Assembly (NCBI RefSeq): GCF_001625215.2
Contig: NC_030385.2
Location: 4,705,135 to 4,769,134 of the forward strand
DNA from: Daucus carota subsp. sativus
Taxonomy: Eukaryota; Streptophyta; Magnoliopsida; Apiales; Apiaceae
Direction: 5' to 3'
DNA length: 64,000 bases
The notes beneath the pieces are model-generated. The model did no database searches. It had not been told where the DNA came from and saw only the letters and a program-made list of their open reading frames with translations. Position numbers and translations under genes: made by a program. Positions 22,986-34,915 of the stretch are shown one piece after another. How positions within the stretch are numbered: the first letter of the stretch is position 1; every line of letters begins with the position of its first letter.

Positions 22986-24583
22986 GGTAGTTTTTGAAAA
23001 AAAGGTTTAGTAGTTATATATATTATGCAATTTATGTGTTACGTCAACCCAAGTCCACTATCAACTAGATCCAGCCCATCAATATAACAACTAGATATAG
23101 AGAATGGAATAGGAAATGCTGAGTAACTAGGTGGAATTCTCATTTTTATCAGTCCCTAGTATAGTGCAGTGAGTATATTTCACTGAAAAAATATGCAGAG
23201 GTTCGGCCAGATTTTGGCACTTGGTTGAACTTGGGCAGCCCTTACGAAGGCCGTAAAATGGTGGTGGTTGAGCTTGGTTGGTGTGAGAGAGTTTGTAGAT
23301 CAAAACCTTGTATATATAACTATATATCTTAAGAAATAAGGTTTCTTAGAAGAAGTATTTTAGAGTAAGAGTTTGAAATTGAATTCTTGAATAATTCTGG
23401 AAAATCTCAGCATTTTGATTGCTCTTAGCTTAGTAGAAATGGGTTGGGGGAGAGTTGTATTTATAGGAAAAATTGGAGTGGAAAAAGAAATGAAAATAAA
23501 GGAAATTTGATTAAATTCAAATTAAAGTAGGTTTGTCCACCCATTTGTCCCCTTGTCCCATAAAAACATAAAGTAGCTTTCTGCAAGAGTTGACATTAAT
23601 CTTGTGACAAAAATCTCAGCATCAAATGTTTTATAAGAGTGGCACACAATACGAGATTACGGTTAAAAATCATTCCAATAAATTTATTGTTGAGAAGAAA
23701 ATTTATTGTACTCGGGAAACTCTTGAATCTAGTCAACACGAGAAATAACATTTGTGGTAGAGAAGAGAATTAATTTATTGTTTATAAAATTAGACAGTTC
23801 AAGGGTTAAAAGCAATAACCCGTATGCTGGGTTATCACAGGGACTGTTATTCGCTAACTGGTGGTGATCGAGTCATATAGCGATACCACCATGATGGATG
23901 ACCTGCTATAAATTTTTTAATCTTGATGTGTATCATTAATTATAGTCTTTCCTATGAATCTGCGATGATTGTTTTACTCTGCTAAATCTGTTTGTGAATG
24001 TTATTGTGTTGAATCCATTGATCTGGCTTAGCAATCAATTGCTGATTCTTGTACTTATTCATAATCTGTGGACAGTGAAGAATGAATATGACACATATTC
24101 GAAGGACATCACAGAAGCGAGGGGGAACAAGGGCAAGGAGAAGGCGCACCAGACAAGCTAGGATGAGGGTTAGATGGAATGTTCTCGTTGTGAAGGAGAA
24201 TTTGGTGATCTTTGTAAATTACGTGTATGTACATTATATTATAGTAATAATTTAGGCAGATTTGTAAGGATACGATCGATCCTGGACTTGTGAGGCGAGA
24301 GTCTATATGTAGTATGTAATAACAGGTATGACAGAGATGGTGTTCTGACCTAAATTCACGGAATGTGGGTTTGAACGTGTAAGTCTAAATGTAATGTGTT
24401 ACGTGGGGATGATAACTAAACAATAGAGTTGGCAGGTAGATAATACTAAGCCAGTATATGAATCAGAAGATACGAAGACAAAGGTCGAACAAGCCATCTA
24501 CAGTCTTGAAGGAATAAGTTTACTTGAAGAAGTTCATTAATATGTTAATCCCTCGGTGAAGAATAAAGATTGAAGTATTGAAG
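22986..24583. other. Intergenic, probably repeat-derived, unassigned
   Basis: No intact gene. The sequence near 24060-24200 (charged, Arg-rich in one frame) may be retroelement debris, but I cannot name it. Confidence 0.35.
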
Positions 24584-24591
24584 ATTGTGAA

Positions 24592-25349
24592 TAGGGCTGA
24601 GCAAAATCGAACCGAACCGAAATAACCGAACCGAACCGTACAAATTCGGTTCAGTTCGGTTTGGAAAATTTTAAAATTCCGGTTAGTTCGGTTTCCGGTT
24701 ATAACTGAACTAAAATTTCGATTCGGTCCGGTTTCTGGAAAGCATAATTTCGGTTTAACCGAAGTAACCGAAGTTTTATATATACATATATATAATGTTT
24801 TAAAATTATATGTATGTATAATATTAATAATATTTAATAATAATAATAATACATAAGTAAAGTATTAGATATCAGATGTTCAGATTTGCCTTGCGCCTCC
24901 ATTCTGCCGACTTGCTCCTTCTGATTTGCAGACTTCCGATTCAAATAATTTAAAGCTTCACATATGTTTAATGGTTGGATCTGCTATATCAATATTTAGG
25001 ACTTGCACAGATAGGGGGATCTATGATTCTGATTAAGCCTGTCCCCGCGAGTGTAAAAGTACTACATATAATAGATGTTTCTTAAACCTTTACATTTGCA
25101 AGCGATCTCGTTACTACGGCGGTAAGCAAATAGATTGCAGAGACGAGAAGATGTTAAAATAGTTGAGGATGACTAACATGAAGTTTGGTTTTTCTTTAAC
25201 CGAACCGAAATAACCGAAGTATTTTTTAGTTCGGTTCGGTTTGAAAGCTAAGTACGGTTCGGTTCGGTTTGCGAAAATTAAAAATTTTGGTTTTCGTTTA
25301 TTTCGGTTCGGTTCGGTTTTCGATCGAACCGACCGTTTGCTCAGCCGTA
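24592..25349. mobile_element. Non-autonomous hAT-like element with perfect 8-bp TSD
   Basis: A 758-bp element, ends TAGGGCTGAGCAAA and TTTGCTCAGCCGTA (inverted, one mismatch). ATTGTGAA is duplicated at 24584-24591 and 25350-25357. The left end carries many CGAACCGAAC/AACCGAA repeats and the right end the complement (GGTTCGGTTCGG). It has no coding capacity; an 82-residue frame on each strand comes from these repeats. Confidence 0.92.
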
Positions 25350-26097
25350 ATTGTGAAAACAATAAAGATGTTGTTTAAGTACTCGGAAGATTTCAGTGCC
25401 CCTAGAAGCAAGATATATCAGTGCCTATTCATTTATGAAGACAACACCGAGTGGAATCGAAAAAGTTATTTGTCATATACGAAGATTCGGATATCTGATA
25501 ATTCTAAAGTCTATTAAAGATCATAATGGCAGACCTCAGCCTTGGTGATAAACAAAGTTCGAAGAATTTCAAGAAGACAGAAGTATTTCTGATTTAGTTG
25601 AAGTGCTAGAAGATTCCAATTTATCTTGGTTGGTTATTTATAATCAACAATCATAGCAAAACTAACCCAGAACCGACTGATCAATGTTAGCTAACAAAGA
25701 CGGTACGAAGTTTAATTTCTTGTTAGTCGTTTGTGAATCAGACCAGTGCATTAAGTGTCAGAATGTGCGGAGTTGTTCGTCGTATTTATCGATTAAAGAA
25801 CTTATCCATTCAATTACAATTGATTGTTTTAGACCCGAGCCGAGCCAAAGTCAAAGCCTAGCCTTAGTCAAGCCATGCAAGTTTACTGCTCTATTTCATA
25901 TAATTAAAGATTCCACCGAAAAGACAGATTTGGAAGGAACTATTTTATATATATGTGTATATATAATTATATATTTGTAAATGTAGTAATAGATTTATTT
26001 GTATGTATATATCTATATATAATTAAATATATGATATTATATATATGTGTGTGTGTGTGTGTGTTTTTTTTTCCAGAAAACATGTGTATATAAGACA
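25350..26097. other. Intergenic, nothing recognised
   Basis: A 98-residue open frame at 25684-25980 shows no family features and no gene context; it is likely chance or retroelement debris. A (GT)n run lies at about 26046-26064. Confidence 0.4.
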
Positions 26098-26260
26098 CTT
26101 GGCTCTATACACATAGGAATGCATGTATAAAACGCTAGGTCTTTTTTACTTAGCCAAATCAAGCACCTAGCGCCATACACGTAGGAGTGTATGTGTGGCG
26201 CGCCAGGTCCCTTCTTACTTAGCCAAATCTTCATCACCTGGGGCCATACACATAGGAGGT
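26098..26260. repeat. Minisatellite, three ~70-bp units
   Basis: The segment CCATACACRTAGGARTG, then a CGCYAGGTC core, then TTACTTAGCCAAATC, is repeated. The ATACACRTAGG core begins near 26105, 26173 and 26245. The third unit is partial. Confidence 0.8.
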
Positions 26261-27435
26261 GCCTTAAGCATTCAAGAAAAACCAAGTCAGGACATGGCGC
26301 CAATATATATAATTACTTGATACAAGCGCCATGTGATCTTCTACATTGATAGACACTTACACGAGGACCAGGACATGGTAACTATTTAATTATGGTTAGA
26401 CACTTAGAGGAGGATCAGGACATAGATCCCATTTAATTATGGTTAGTTGTGGATAAATATTTGAATTATGAGTTCATAATTTGCAACATCCTTCGGGATG
26501 GATGGTCAAGTTTGTGCACAACATCTCTCAATATTTATACACCGTAGCCTAGTTTTATAACATAACTATTTATAATGGACAGAGCTTGTAATATTTAGAG
26601 TGGTCATTTGTAGTCAACCTACATGTTTGGATTTATAGCATTCTTCGAGTTTTATCAATAAAGATATACTTTTGAAAATATTATGTATTGATTTAATATT
26701 TTCTATATCCCGAGAAATCGATCCGATAAATATCCGGAACACGAAACTCATTACGGGAATGTAATTTATTTATCTGCAAAAAATTTTAAATTACAGTGAG
26801 TATCGTATTCAACTCCTACTTACGATGCTTCGGGAAAGAGGGCGTTACTAACGAGAATCTTTTAGAAATAAATCCGAGGTGCAGATCACCCCATCCAACA
26901 CCAGATAAATCAAGTGCTCATACACTGTTGGATGCCCCACAAAAAATATATGCAGCTCTCCGCGATCGAAACTATAAATATAGTCAATATTATTAAAAAA
27001 ATATCTTCTAAATTAAAAAAATTTATAAAATATCTTATAAATCTAATTTAGCCTATACTAATATTGTTAGTATGTATCACAATATTAGGATATTCTAGCA
27101 TTTTTTTTTAATTAAAATGGAATATCCATTTTTGCCTCTTGTGCTTAGCAAAGAGCTAACCAACCCAACACATAGAATGGGTCCTCGCTCCTTTCTAACG
27201 CTTTGATATTTTGTTTGGCACCATCACCACGCGCCTGTCCACGAGCCATTTCATCAGCAGCACACACACCTAGGCCAACCGTTCCAGATAAGCCCAATCA
27301 CCTCTTACTCACTGACACGTGTCATCCTCCCTCTTTTCTTCTTAATTTCTTCTACTCTTCTTCTTTCTTTCCCACCCAATTCGAGTTGACATATATATCA
27401 TTGTAAAGTTTGGAACTTTTTTACAGTGATCAAGA
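26261..27435. other. Intergenic and RPE upstream region
   Basis: The part to about 26770 has the look of an old LTR-like sequence: a TATAATGG run, a polyadenylation-type tail and the CGAGAAATCGATCCG neighbourhood. I could not find matching LTRs. From about 27180 to 27435 lie the presumed promoter and 5' UTR of RPE, with CT-rich sequence (27310-27375) just before the start. Confidence 0.35.
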
Positions 27436-30400
27436 ATGGCTACTGCTTCTATTGCTTCCTCCACTCTGGCCCAATCACAAGTCAATGCTTTTACTCCAGG
27501 CCTCAAGCTTCAAAAGCCCAATTCAATCACCTTTACAAGGTACCATTTTTAATCGATCTCTGTGTCTATTTTCTTGTTTTGTATCTGTTTCTTGATTTCT
27601 TGATTGCTATAGTTACTCAATTTGTGCTAAATTTTTGAGTTTTTGGCTTAAGGGGCTTTTTATTTGTTGTTTATTTTGCCGGTTAGAGTCTTTGAAACTC
27701 GGAATTAAGGGCCAAACATGGTTAAGAATTTTAATTTTTTTTGATATAGTTGATTGATACAGATTGTGAGCTATTGAACTTGATAAATTTTAGATAATTC
27801 CCAATTTTTGAGGATGCACTTTTTGACATTTTACTAGTTTCCGACTTTCCGTAATTTGTAGGTCTGCCATTAATAATATTCTATGACTATCGATTCATTA
27901 TTGTTTAACACACAAAATAAAAGAATTTTGATACTTGCTAGCTACTTTAATCCTCAATTTCATGGTCACCTCCCCCCCCCCCCCCCCCCCCCCAAACAGT
28001 AATTTCATTCATGGATCTTGGAATTGTTGTTACTTAGAGAGCCATGGTTTATTTTTTCTGGTTGTTGGTTTTGGTTCTATCATCATAAACACCGCTAGTT
28101 TTTTTGATTAAATACCAGCCAATCGAAAAATTTCTTAGTGACAGTTTATGACTGAACAATTAACAAAGACATGAGGATACAGTCCTACGACTGAAACAAA
28201 CAGCTTTCTTAAATAGCAATACAATAATTAAACTGAGATTAATTGAGTATCATTTATCTTTTAATTTCTATATGTGTTGGTGCCCAACAGTACAGTATTA
28301 CTGGTTTACATTAAGCAGAATTTCTAAGCAAAGATTAGCATAAAGTATGTTGTGATGAGCGCTAACAAAAGTATATATTGATAAAAACACATACTAACTG
28401 AAAAATTGGACTCGTTCACTTCTGCTGGAAACAAGTAAATTCTTTCTCAATGTCAGTCATATGTGTTTTATGTGTTTAGCTGATGTACCTGTTGTGGCTT
28501 TGGAAGATTGTACCAAACGTTTTATTGTCAGATCTGAGCCTTTGTTGCTTGAGTTTCTGTTATTGTGTACATATATGGCTTCTTGAGACTTTTTAGATTT
28601 AGCTTTATAAAATTCTATATATCTGCAGGATCTGCACTTGATAATATGAACAATCAAACAACTACTTTTTGCACATTTAACGTGTCAGTTAGTCTCCCGT
28701 AATGCAGGTTCTCAGGTTCTTGACCTAGTAAACCTAAACGTAAGGAGAAACTATTGCTAATGATCTCTTTCTTATTATTGGTCCAGGAGAAAGTCTTTGA
28801 CTGTGGTGAAAGCGAGTTCACGGGTTGATAAATTTTCTAAGAGTGACATCATTGTATCTCCATCTATTTTATCAGCAAATTTTGCAAAGTTGGGAGAGCA
28901 GGTGCTGTTCTTTATTTTAATTTTAAACTTTGAGATGGGATTTTGGTTATTATTTTTAAGGAAAAAAAGTGGCATCTAGAAATCTTTTCTGATGAAAGTA
29001 TGGATTTCTTCTTTTACATTTTGGATAATGTAGTAAAATTAATTTTCAGCATTCTGGCATTTATGCATTTATAAAACAATATGCTTTCATTCTATCAAGT
29101 TCCTAATACTATTTTCTATTCCCTTGACCATTGTTACATCTGTTTATATCTAGGTAAAAGCAGTGGACGAGGCAGGTTGTGACTGGATACATGTTGATGT
29201 CATGGATGGTCGCTTTGTACCAAATATAACTATTGGGCCTCTTGTTGTCGATGCTTTGCGCCCTGTGACAGATCTACCGCTTGATGTCCATCTGGTATTT
29301 TTTTTTTTTTTTTTAGTCCTCATCCTGTTGTATATCGTGACTAATTTGGACTGCTTATTGAAATATGAGTATTTCAGATGATTGTCGAACCTGAGCAGCG
29401 AGTGCCTGATTTTATCAAGGCTGGAGCCGACATAGTCAGTGTTCATTGTGAACAAACTGCCACAATTCATTTGCATCGTACAATCAATGAAGTAAGTATA
29501 TATTCTTTCATGCAACATACTTTCTGATAATTTAATTAGATATTTACTCGTAATTAGGATAAGTGTCACTACTCACTACAAATTAACACAATTCTTCTGC
29601 ATAATCCTATCCATTGTCCCCGCGTTTGTTCGTTTAAAAAAATTTGGGCAAACCTATTGTTTCTGAGTTTGGCGTAGCTGATAAATTCAATATGTGGACT
29701 CACTCCATATCTGTTACAATCAAGATGCAATTAAGGCAAATGGACACAATCAACATGCAAAATTTATGAGTTTATATGAGTGTACAAATAGCAAACACAG
29801 GGTAACTAATTTAAAGGAACCATGACCCCAACAGTATGTACCTAAGCTATTAAATAAGCAAAATGAATGCATTCACTTGAACCAAATTTTTTGATAAGTA
29901 CAAGACAATCAGAGAACTCGGAAGACCTAATAGTCTAATCGAAGCCCATCATGAAGCTTTAAGATACATAATTTTTGTAAATTTGGCACAATACTATTAA
30001 AGAATAAAGATCACTGCAATCAGCTGCAAGAACCCTTATTTTAAGACCCAAGCTATATTGAACTGGTAACTGCATTCTGGCTGTTGGTCTGAGTACTGAC
30101 ATAATGACAGAAAAAAAAAAACAAATATTGATGAAATATAGAAGACGTGAAACCCCTGATTTAATACCCGGATTAAACTAGAGAAATTATCCGGATGGAA
30201 TTAATTACTAAGAGGCGATACTGACTTTTTTTTCCTCAAAAGTAACGCTTTTGCCTAAAAATGAAATCTAAGGTAGTAAGCAACATTTCCAACCGATATA
30301 CGGCTATGATAATTGGACTCGGCTAGTAGTGTCTGACATGAATATGTGTCCATGTGTCGGACTCGGTATATTGAAAATGTACATGTTTTTTGCCATATAT

Positions 30401-32238
30401 AAGTGTCCATGTCTGACTGTCGAGTGTCGACAAAGGTGCTTCGAGTCAAAATGAAAAGTCTGAGTAACATAGATGTAGGGAATATTGGTTTTAATTTCTT
30501 AGGGAACAAAGGTATTTAGTGTTATTTATTTAGCCAGGATCTTTATTTTTTCTACCAGTGATCCCAGTTGGAGATAATTTAATCTATTCTCTTTGATTTT
30601 TTTTGGTAGTGGTCAATTACAGAAGTACTAACGCATCTTGTGTCTACTGATCTTCGAACCCTTAACCTCCTATTACGAGGGAGGAGGGGTATTCAGTAGA
30701 CTACAATGCTAGGGATACTTTATACTCCCTCCGTCCCATCCATTTGTTAACAGTTTTTTTACACTGCTTAGCATGCAATTTAAGGCTCCAATAAAGTATA
30801 GTTTCATAACTTATTTTCAAATTTTCTTTTTCTGAATAAAAATTCCAACATTAAATGTTTATTCAAAAGAAAAAAAAAATTAAATTAATATATAAAACTA
30901 TACTTTATTGGAGCCCTAAAAATGCATGCCAAGCCTTCTCAGCCAAATGGTAACAATCTGAAGGGACAGAGGGAGTATTGTTTTATACTATCGCTCATCT
31001 GTCTACTCTACCGCTTTTTAATTCTCAGATAAAAAACTTGGGAGCAAAAGCAGGTGTTGTCTTGAACCCTGGTACCCCATTGGGCCAGATTGAGTATATT
31101 CTTGATGGTAAGACTTTTTCCGTGGGTAACGAGGTATTATGATTTGTTATATTGGTATTAGGTTATTTGATACAAGTCATTAGGAGTAGTAAAGAATATA
31201 TTGTCATGACACCTTAAATTTCCTTACCGACTTTTTTAACTGGTAATGGATTACATTCGATCATCTTGTTTCTTTGATAACAGTTGTCGACCTTGTCTTG
31301 ATTATGTCGGTTAACCCTGGATTTGGTGGGCAAAGTTTTATCGAAAGTCAAGTTAAGAAGATTGCTGCATTGAGAAAAATGTGTGTGGAGAAGGTATTGG
31401 TCTAACATATTTCTCTATGTCACTGTTCTCGGAATCAATCAAATCATAATAATTTGTATATTGCACCCTTGCAGGGAGTGAACCCATGGATTGAGGTAGA
31501 TGGTGGAGTTGGTCCTAAAAATGCCTATAAGGTGCCATACTAAAACCATATGAATGTATCTTATTTTTATTAATATGTGAATCCCAAATGGATTTGTTTT
31601 AGTTTTCTTGTACATATAGCACTGTGGTCAGGAAGTCCAACTAGTCTAGCAACAAGTTGAAGACATTCTTCGACTGTGTGCTTGTTTAATCTACCTTACT
31701 CCCATGTATTGATATGCACACCTACATCTTGTACGACTGATGCTATATTAAAATCCTATACCAAAACATCCAATTTAAAGCAAAACCTTACGGATGTCAT
31801 TTGTTAGTATCCAATTGTATCCCATCTAATGCTGTAGAAGAGTCAGAAATCGGTAATCCATTTTGCACGGAGAAGACTGCACAGTAGATACTATAGTCTA
31901 TGCATAATCCTGACATTTTGCAAGATATGCATGCTATGCTAATGCTTTGTTAGTTCTCAACAATGATTATGTTAATTTAATATTGTTTTCCATCGTAATG
32001 CTGTCAGGTCATTGAGGCTGGAGCTAATGCTTTGGTTGCTGGTTCTGCTGTCTTTGGAGCTAAAGATTATGCTGAAGGCATGAACACAAAATTCACACAT
32101 TCTTGACAGTTATATAACCTTTTTGAATTCTTGTTCATAATTTTCTGTAGCTTTAACCTTTTTTCTGTGCTGAATGATGATTTTACAGCTATTAAAGGCA
32201 TTAAAACCAGCACAAGGCCTGTAGCAGTTGCTGTATAA
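27436..32238 (+). CDS. RPE: Ribulose-phosphate 3-epimerase, plastid
   Basis: Interconverts ribulose 5-phosphate and xylulose 5-phosphate in the Calvin-Benson cycle and pentose phosphate pathway. Nine exons: 27436-27539, 28787-28901, 29154-29294, 29378-29491, 31029-31107, 31284-31393, 31475-31531, 32008-32077, 32189-32238, joining to 279 residues. The first ~45 residues are Ser/Thr-rich and Ala-rich with no acidic residue, a plastid transit peptide, with likely cleavage near VVKASS. The mature part is a TIM barrel: [21 protein letters not shown] with metal and catalytic residues H86 and D88; H119 in [20 protein letters not shown]; and D230 in EVDGGVGP. Together these give the family's His-Asp-His-Asp metal set. 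The intron between exons 8 and 9 begins GC, not GT. Length fits the family (spinach precursor about 285). Confidence 0.97.
27972..27993 (+). repeat. Poly-C tract in RPE intron 1
   Basis: A run of 22 C in the transcribed strand sense; such homopolymers are unstable and prone to sequencing error, so its exact length is uncertain. Confidence 0.9.
30285..30475. repeat. TATGTTACTCGG-type MITE in RPE intron 4
   Basis: Contains GTGTCCATGTGTCGGACTCGG and GTGTCCATGTCTGACTGTCG motifs and ends GTCTGAGTAACATA. The related copy at 52779-52962 in TOC1 intron 5 has the same order and ending. It is an old non-autonomous DNA element; no target duplication was resolved. Confidence 0.5.
30725..30975. mobile_element. 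Stowaway-type MITE in RPE intron 4
   Basis: A 251-bp element with CTCCCTCCGTCCCATC at the left, the inverted counterpart GGGACAGAGGGAG at the right, and TA on both sides (30723-30724, 30976-30977). The interior is palindromic (GGCTCCAATAAAGTATAGTT and its inverse). These are the hallmarks of Tc1/mariner Stowaway MITEs. Confidence 0.9.
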
Positions 32239-33610
32239 AGTTTTGAAGTCCGTCATATTGAAGTTAAAATCTTCCAGCACTCTTCTTGCCCACGTAGGTT
32301 TAACTTTTTCTCATTAAAATTTAGGAAGGGTATATATATGTTTTAAAATTTTCATTTCTAATTTCATTGTTAGAATCATTAAAGGATATTTTTAGAGATC
32401 AGGAAATGGTGATGGGAAAAAAAGGAGGAAGATGTAAACATAAATATGTTTTTCCCTTATAAATTAATTGTAGTTACCCTTATAAATCTTTTTTCGTCTG
32501 GGGAAATACACAGGAATAAGTTGTTGAGATAAATTTTTTTGTTACAGCCATATTCTGTCAGATTTTTTTTTTCCAGCCAAAGCTCTTTTTTTTTTTTTTT
32601 GATAATTTTTTATGAAATCTAATCATATTAAGTGTTGCATTTGCAGATAACAAGACGGATCATACTGTAGCCTCGGATCATTGCAAGCCTGGCTAATGTT
32701 GTCAGATACTATTATTTGTTGATTATTAACATGTTAATAGATATACGGATAACAACCATATGCTCCAATTTTTTTAGCAAGAAGAGTGGTGAATAACATA
32801 CTCCCATAGTAGTTGTAAGAATCAAAGTTGTTAGTACACCTGTATGGCTGTACCCCATTGCGCTTATGAATGTTAGAGTTTGTATGCATATGCAGTAACA
32901 TCAGATGTTTTCATGCATATACTGAAAAATCAGTGGTTTTTTGTCGCTCAATTTCCAAAATTCAATTGCTGTAAATACTTTTTTAACCTGTCTTACAGTT
33001 CTGGAAAACTTGTGTGGTTCTGTGAGTGTCTGATTGGACTCCCGTGTTGTTTTTGATCCGATAAGGTGTTTCTAAGAATATGTAACAGTGTCTGAAGTTA
33101 ATCTGTTATGGTAGTATTAGTCCCATATCTTCCTCTGTAGCGTATTGACGGAAACAGGATTAAAGAAAGGTTAGTCTGATCTGCTTGCACTCAGTAAAAG
33201 TACTGCCCAGAAAAAATCACAAGCATGAGAAGGTAGTGATCAGACACACATAGCATGGACTGGCGTACTATATACATAAATCATATGACATTTGCATGAA
33301 CTAGACCCCTCCCTCCCCCCATTTCAAATGACTTGCATTCATAATACGATCACTGAGATTATAAGGCAGAGGATTGTGCTGTTGTATACTCTCAGAGCAG
33401 TTCAGTTGGAACAATCATAAAATGCATCATCATCACCATACCGAACTGCAATCATAAAATGCATATGTGCTATATTATGACAGTATGATTGCCAACTACT
33501 GAACTCGAACAATGGCAAAAAGTGTAACTTGAAGCATTCTAGTCGAGAGCTGTAAATTCATACTCTGATGACTTATCTTGTAAATGACCTGCTACCATCA
33601 GAATCCCACA
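32239..33610. other. Spacer between RPE and PPR genes
   Basis: Presumed 3' UTR of RPE and spacer to the convergent PPR gene. No further gene or repeat was recognised, apart from T-rich runs near 32565-32600. Confidence 0.5.
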
Positions 33611-34915
33611 TCAGCAGTGAAAAGCTGATTGATGCCATACGACCGAACTACAACCAGGAGCTCTTCTCTCTTTTGTCTGATCTCTGATCATCATCTTCTC
33701 GTCCCACATCTCTGTCACAGCATAGACATTAGACATAGCAACATCATCACCCGCTAGGCCTTTCTTCAATCTGCGTAGATGGTCATGGGCTATTGCAGCA
33801 AGCTCCACATTTCCACTGCTGCTGCATGCACCAAGCAGCGTCCGCCACACCACAGCATTGGTCTGTTTTGGCATTTCCATGATAAACTCATAAGCTTCTT
33901 GTAAAAGCCCCGCTCTGCATAAAAGATCCACCATGCATCCATAGTGAGAAAGCTGAACCTTTAACCCATACACATCTGTCATGCTTTTGAAATGGCGCTT
34001 CCCTTCTTCAACCAAACCCGCATGGCTGCAAGCCATCAAAACTCCGACAAAAGTGACACTGTTAGGAACAATTGAAGGCCTCCTCTTTTTTCTTAGACCA
34101 TCTCCACAGTCTGCAGTCATCTCTGCATAAAGCCGGAGCGCTTCCTCAGCTTGTCCATGCAATGCATATCCAACAATCATCGAAGTCCAAGTCATAACAT
34201 CTCTCCCAATCATGCCATCAAACATTCTCCTAGCACTTCCAATATCACCACATTTAGCATACATATTCAACAATGCATTCTCAAGACACAAATCCACCAC
34301 CATTCCTCTTCTCCTTCGAATACAATCAAGAACCCATTCTCCCATATCCAATGCACCAACATGAGCACACGCAGACAGCGCAACCGTAAACGTCACCTGA
34401 TCAGGCTCCACATTCCCCACCACCATCTCCCTAAACAACTCAAAACCCTCTTTTGCTCTCTTGTTATCCACATAAGCAGAAATCAAAGCAGTCCAACAAA
34501 CAACATTCTTGGTGGGTATTTCATCAAACACCTGATGAGCATCCCCCACATTCCCCCAAGAAGAATACATATTAATGAGCGATGTTCTCAGATAAATAAT
34601 GGGCTCGCCCCCAAATTTTATGACAATGCCATGGATTTGTTTCCCTTCAGTAACTAAAGCTTTTTTAGTACAGACTTTGATAATGTGTAATAAACTGTAG
34701 CTATCAATTAAAGAAGGGTCTTTTTTAAGTAAGTTGGTGAATAACAGAAGAGCTTTTGTTGGGGAATTAGAGTGGAGGTAGCTTTTAAGGGTTTGGCTGA
34801 ATTTTTGCGGCTTGGAGTGAGTGTGGTAATGTGTTTTAACTTGATGTTTAGTTGAAAATAAGCTGTTTAGTCCTGTCTGGTTTTCGATTAAGAGAATTCT
34901 CTTCCAGATTTTCAT
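33611..34915 (-). CDS. PPR protein, PLS class, single exon
   Basis: Pentatricopeptide repeat protein, expected in mitochondria or plastids to bind specific organelle RNAs, as in editing, processing or stability. It is one intron-free frame of 434 residues from ATG at 34915 to TGA, as usual for plant PPR genes. Repeats are easy to see: TSLINMYSSWGNVGDAHQVF, NVVCWTALISAYVDNKRAKE, VTFTVALSACAHVGALDMG, ENALLNMYAKCGDIGSARRM, DVMTWTSMIVGYALHGQAEE, VTFVGVLMACSHAGLVEEGK, HYGCMVDLLCRAGLLQEAYE, AVVWRTLLGACSSSGNVELA. Their order is P-L-S with an E-type C terminus (APGCSSVVW) and no DYW domain. It resembles Arabidopsis At1g74400. The basic start (MKIWKRILL) suits organelle import. The RNA target is unknown. 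Confidence 0.92.
   Translation of the reverse strand: MKIWKRILLIENQTGLNSLFSTKHQVKTHYHTHSKPQKFSQTLKSYLHSNSPTKALLLFTNLLKKDPSLIDSYSLLHIIKVCTKKALVTEGKQIHGIVIKFGGEPIIYLRTSLINMYSSWGNVGDAHQVFDEIPTKNVVCWTALISAYVDNKRAKEGFELFREMVVGNVEPDQVTFTVALSACAHVGALDMGEWVLDCIRRRRGMVVDLCLENALLNMYAKCGDIGSARRMFDGMIGRDVMTWTSMIVGYALHGQAEEALRLYAEMTADCGDGLRKKRRPSIVPNSVTFVGVLMACSHAGLVEEGKRHFKSMTDVYGLKVQLSHYGCMVDLLCRAGLLQEAYEFIMEMPKQTNAVVWRTLLGACSSSGNVELAAIAHDHLRRLKKGLAGDDVAMSNVYAVTEMWDEKMMIRDQTKERRAPGCSSVVWHQSAFHC

Noticed and set aside
25684..25980. 98-residue open frame with several Cys
   Set aside because: No family features, no splice or promoter context, and it ends in AT-rich microsatellite-like sequence.
26098..26260. 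Regularly spaced repeats that might suggest a CRISPR-like array
   Set aside because: Only three diverged units in direct tandem with no unique spacers, in a plant nuclear genome; it is a minisatellite.
23000..26760. A complete LTR retrotransposon
   Set aside because: Some segments look LTR-like, but I found no matching pair of LTRs, primer-binding site, or reverse transcriptase/integrase frames.
34151..34657. 168-residue open frame on the plus strand
   Set aside because: It lies wholly opposite the PPR gene, and its His/Ser/Asn-rich sequence is what the antisense of PPR repeats gives.
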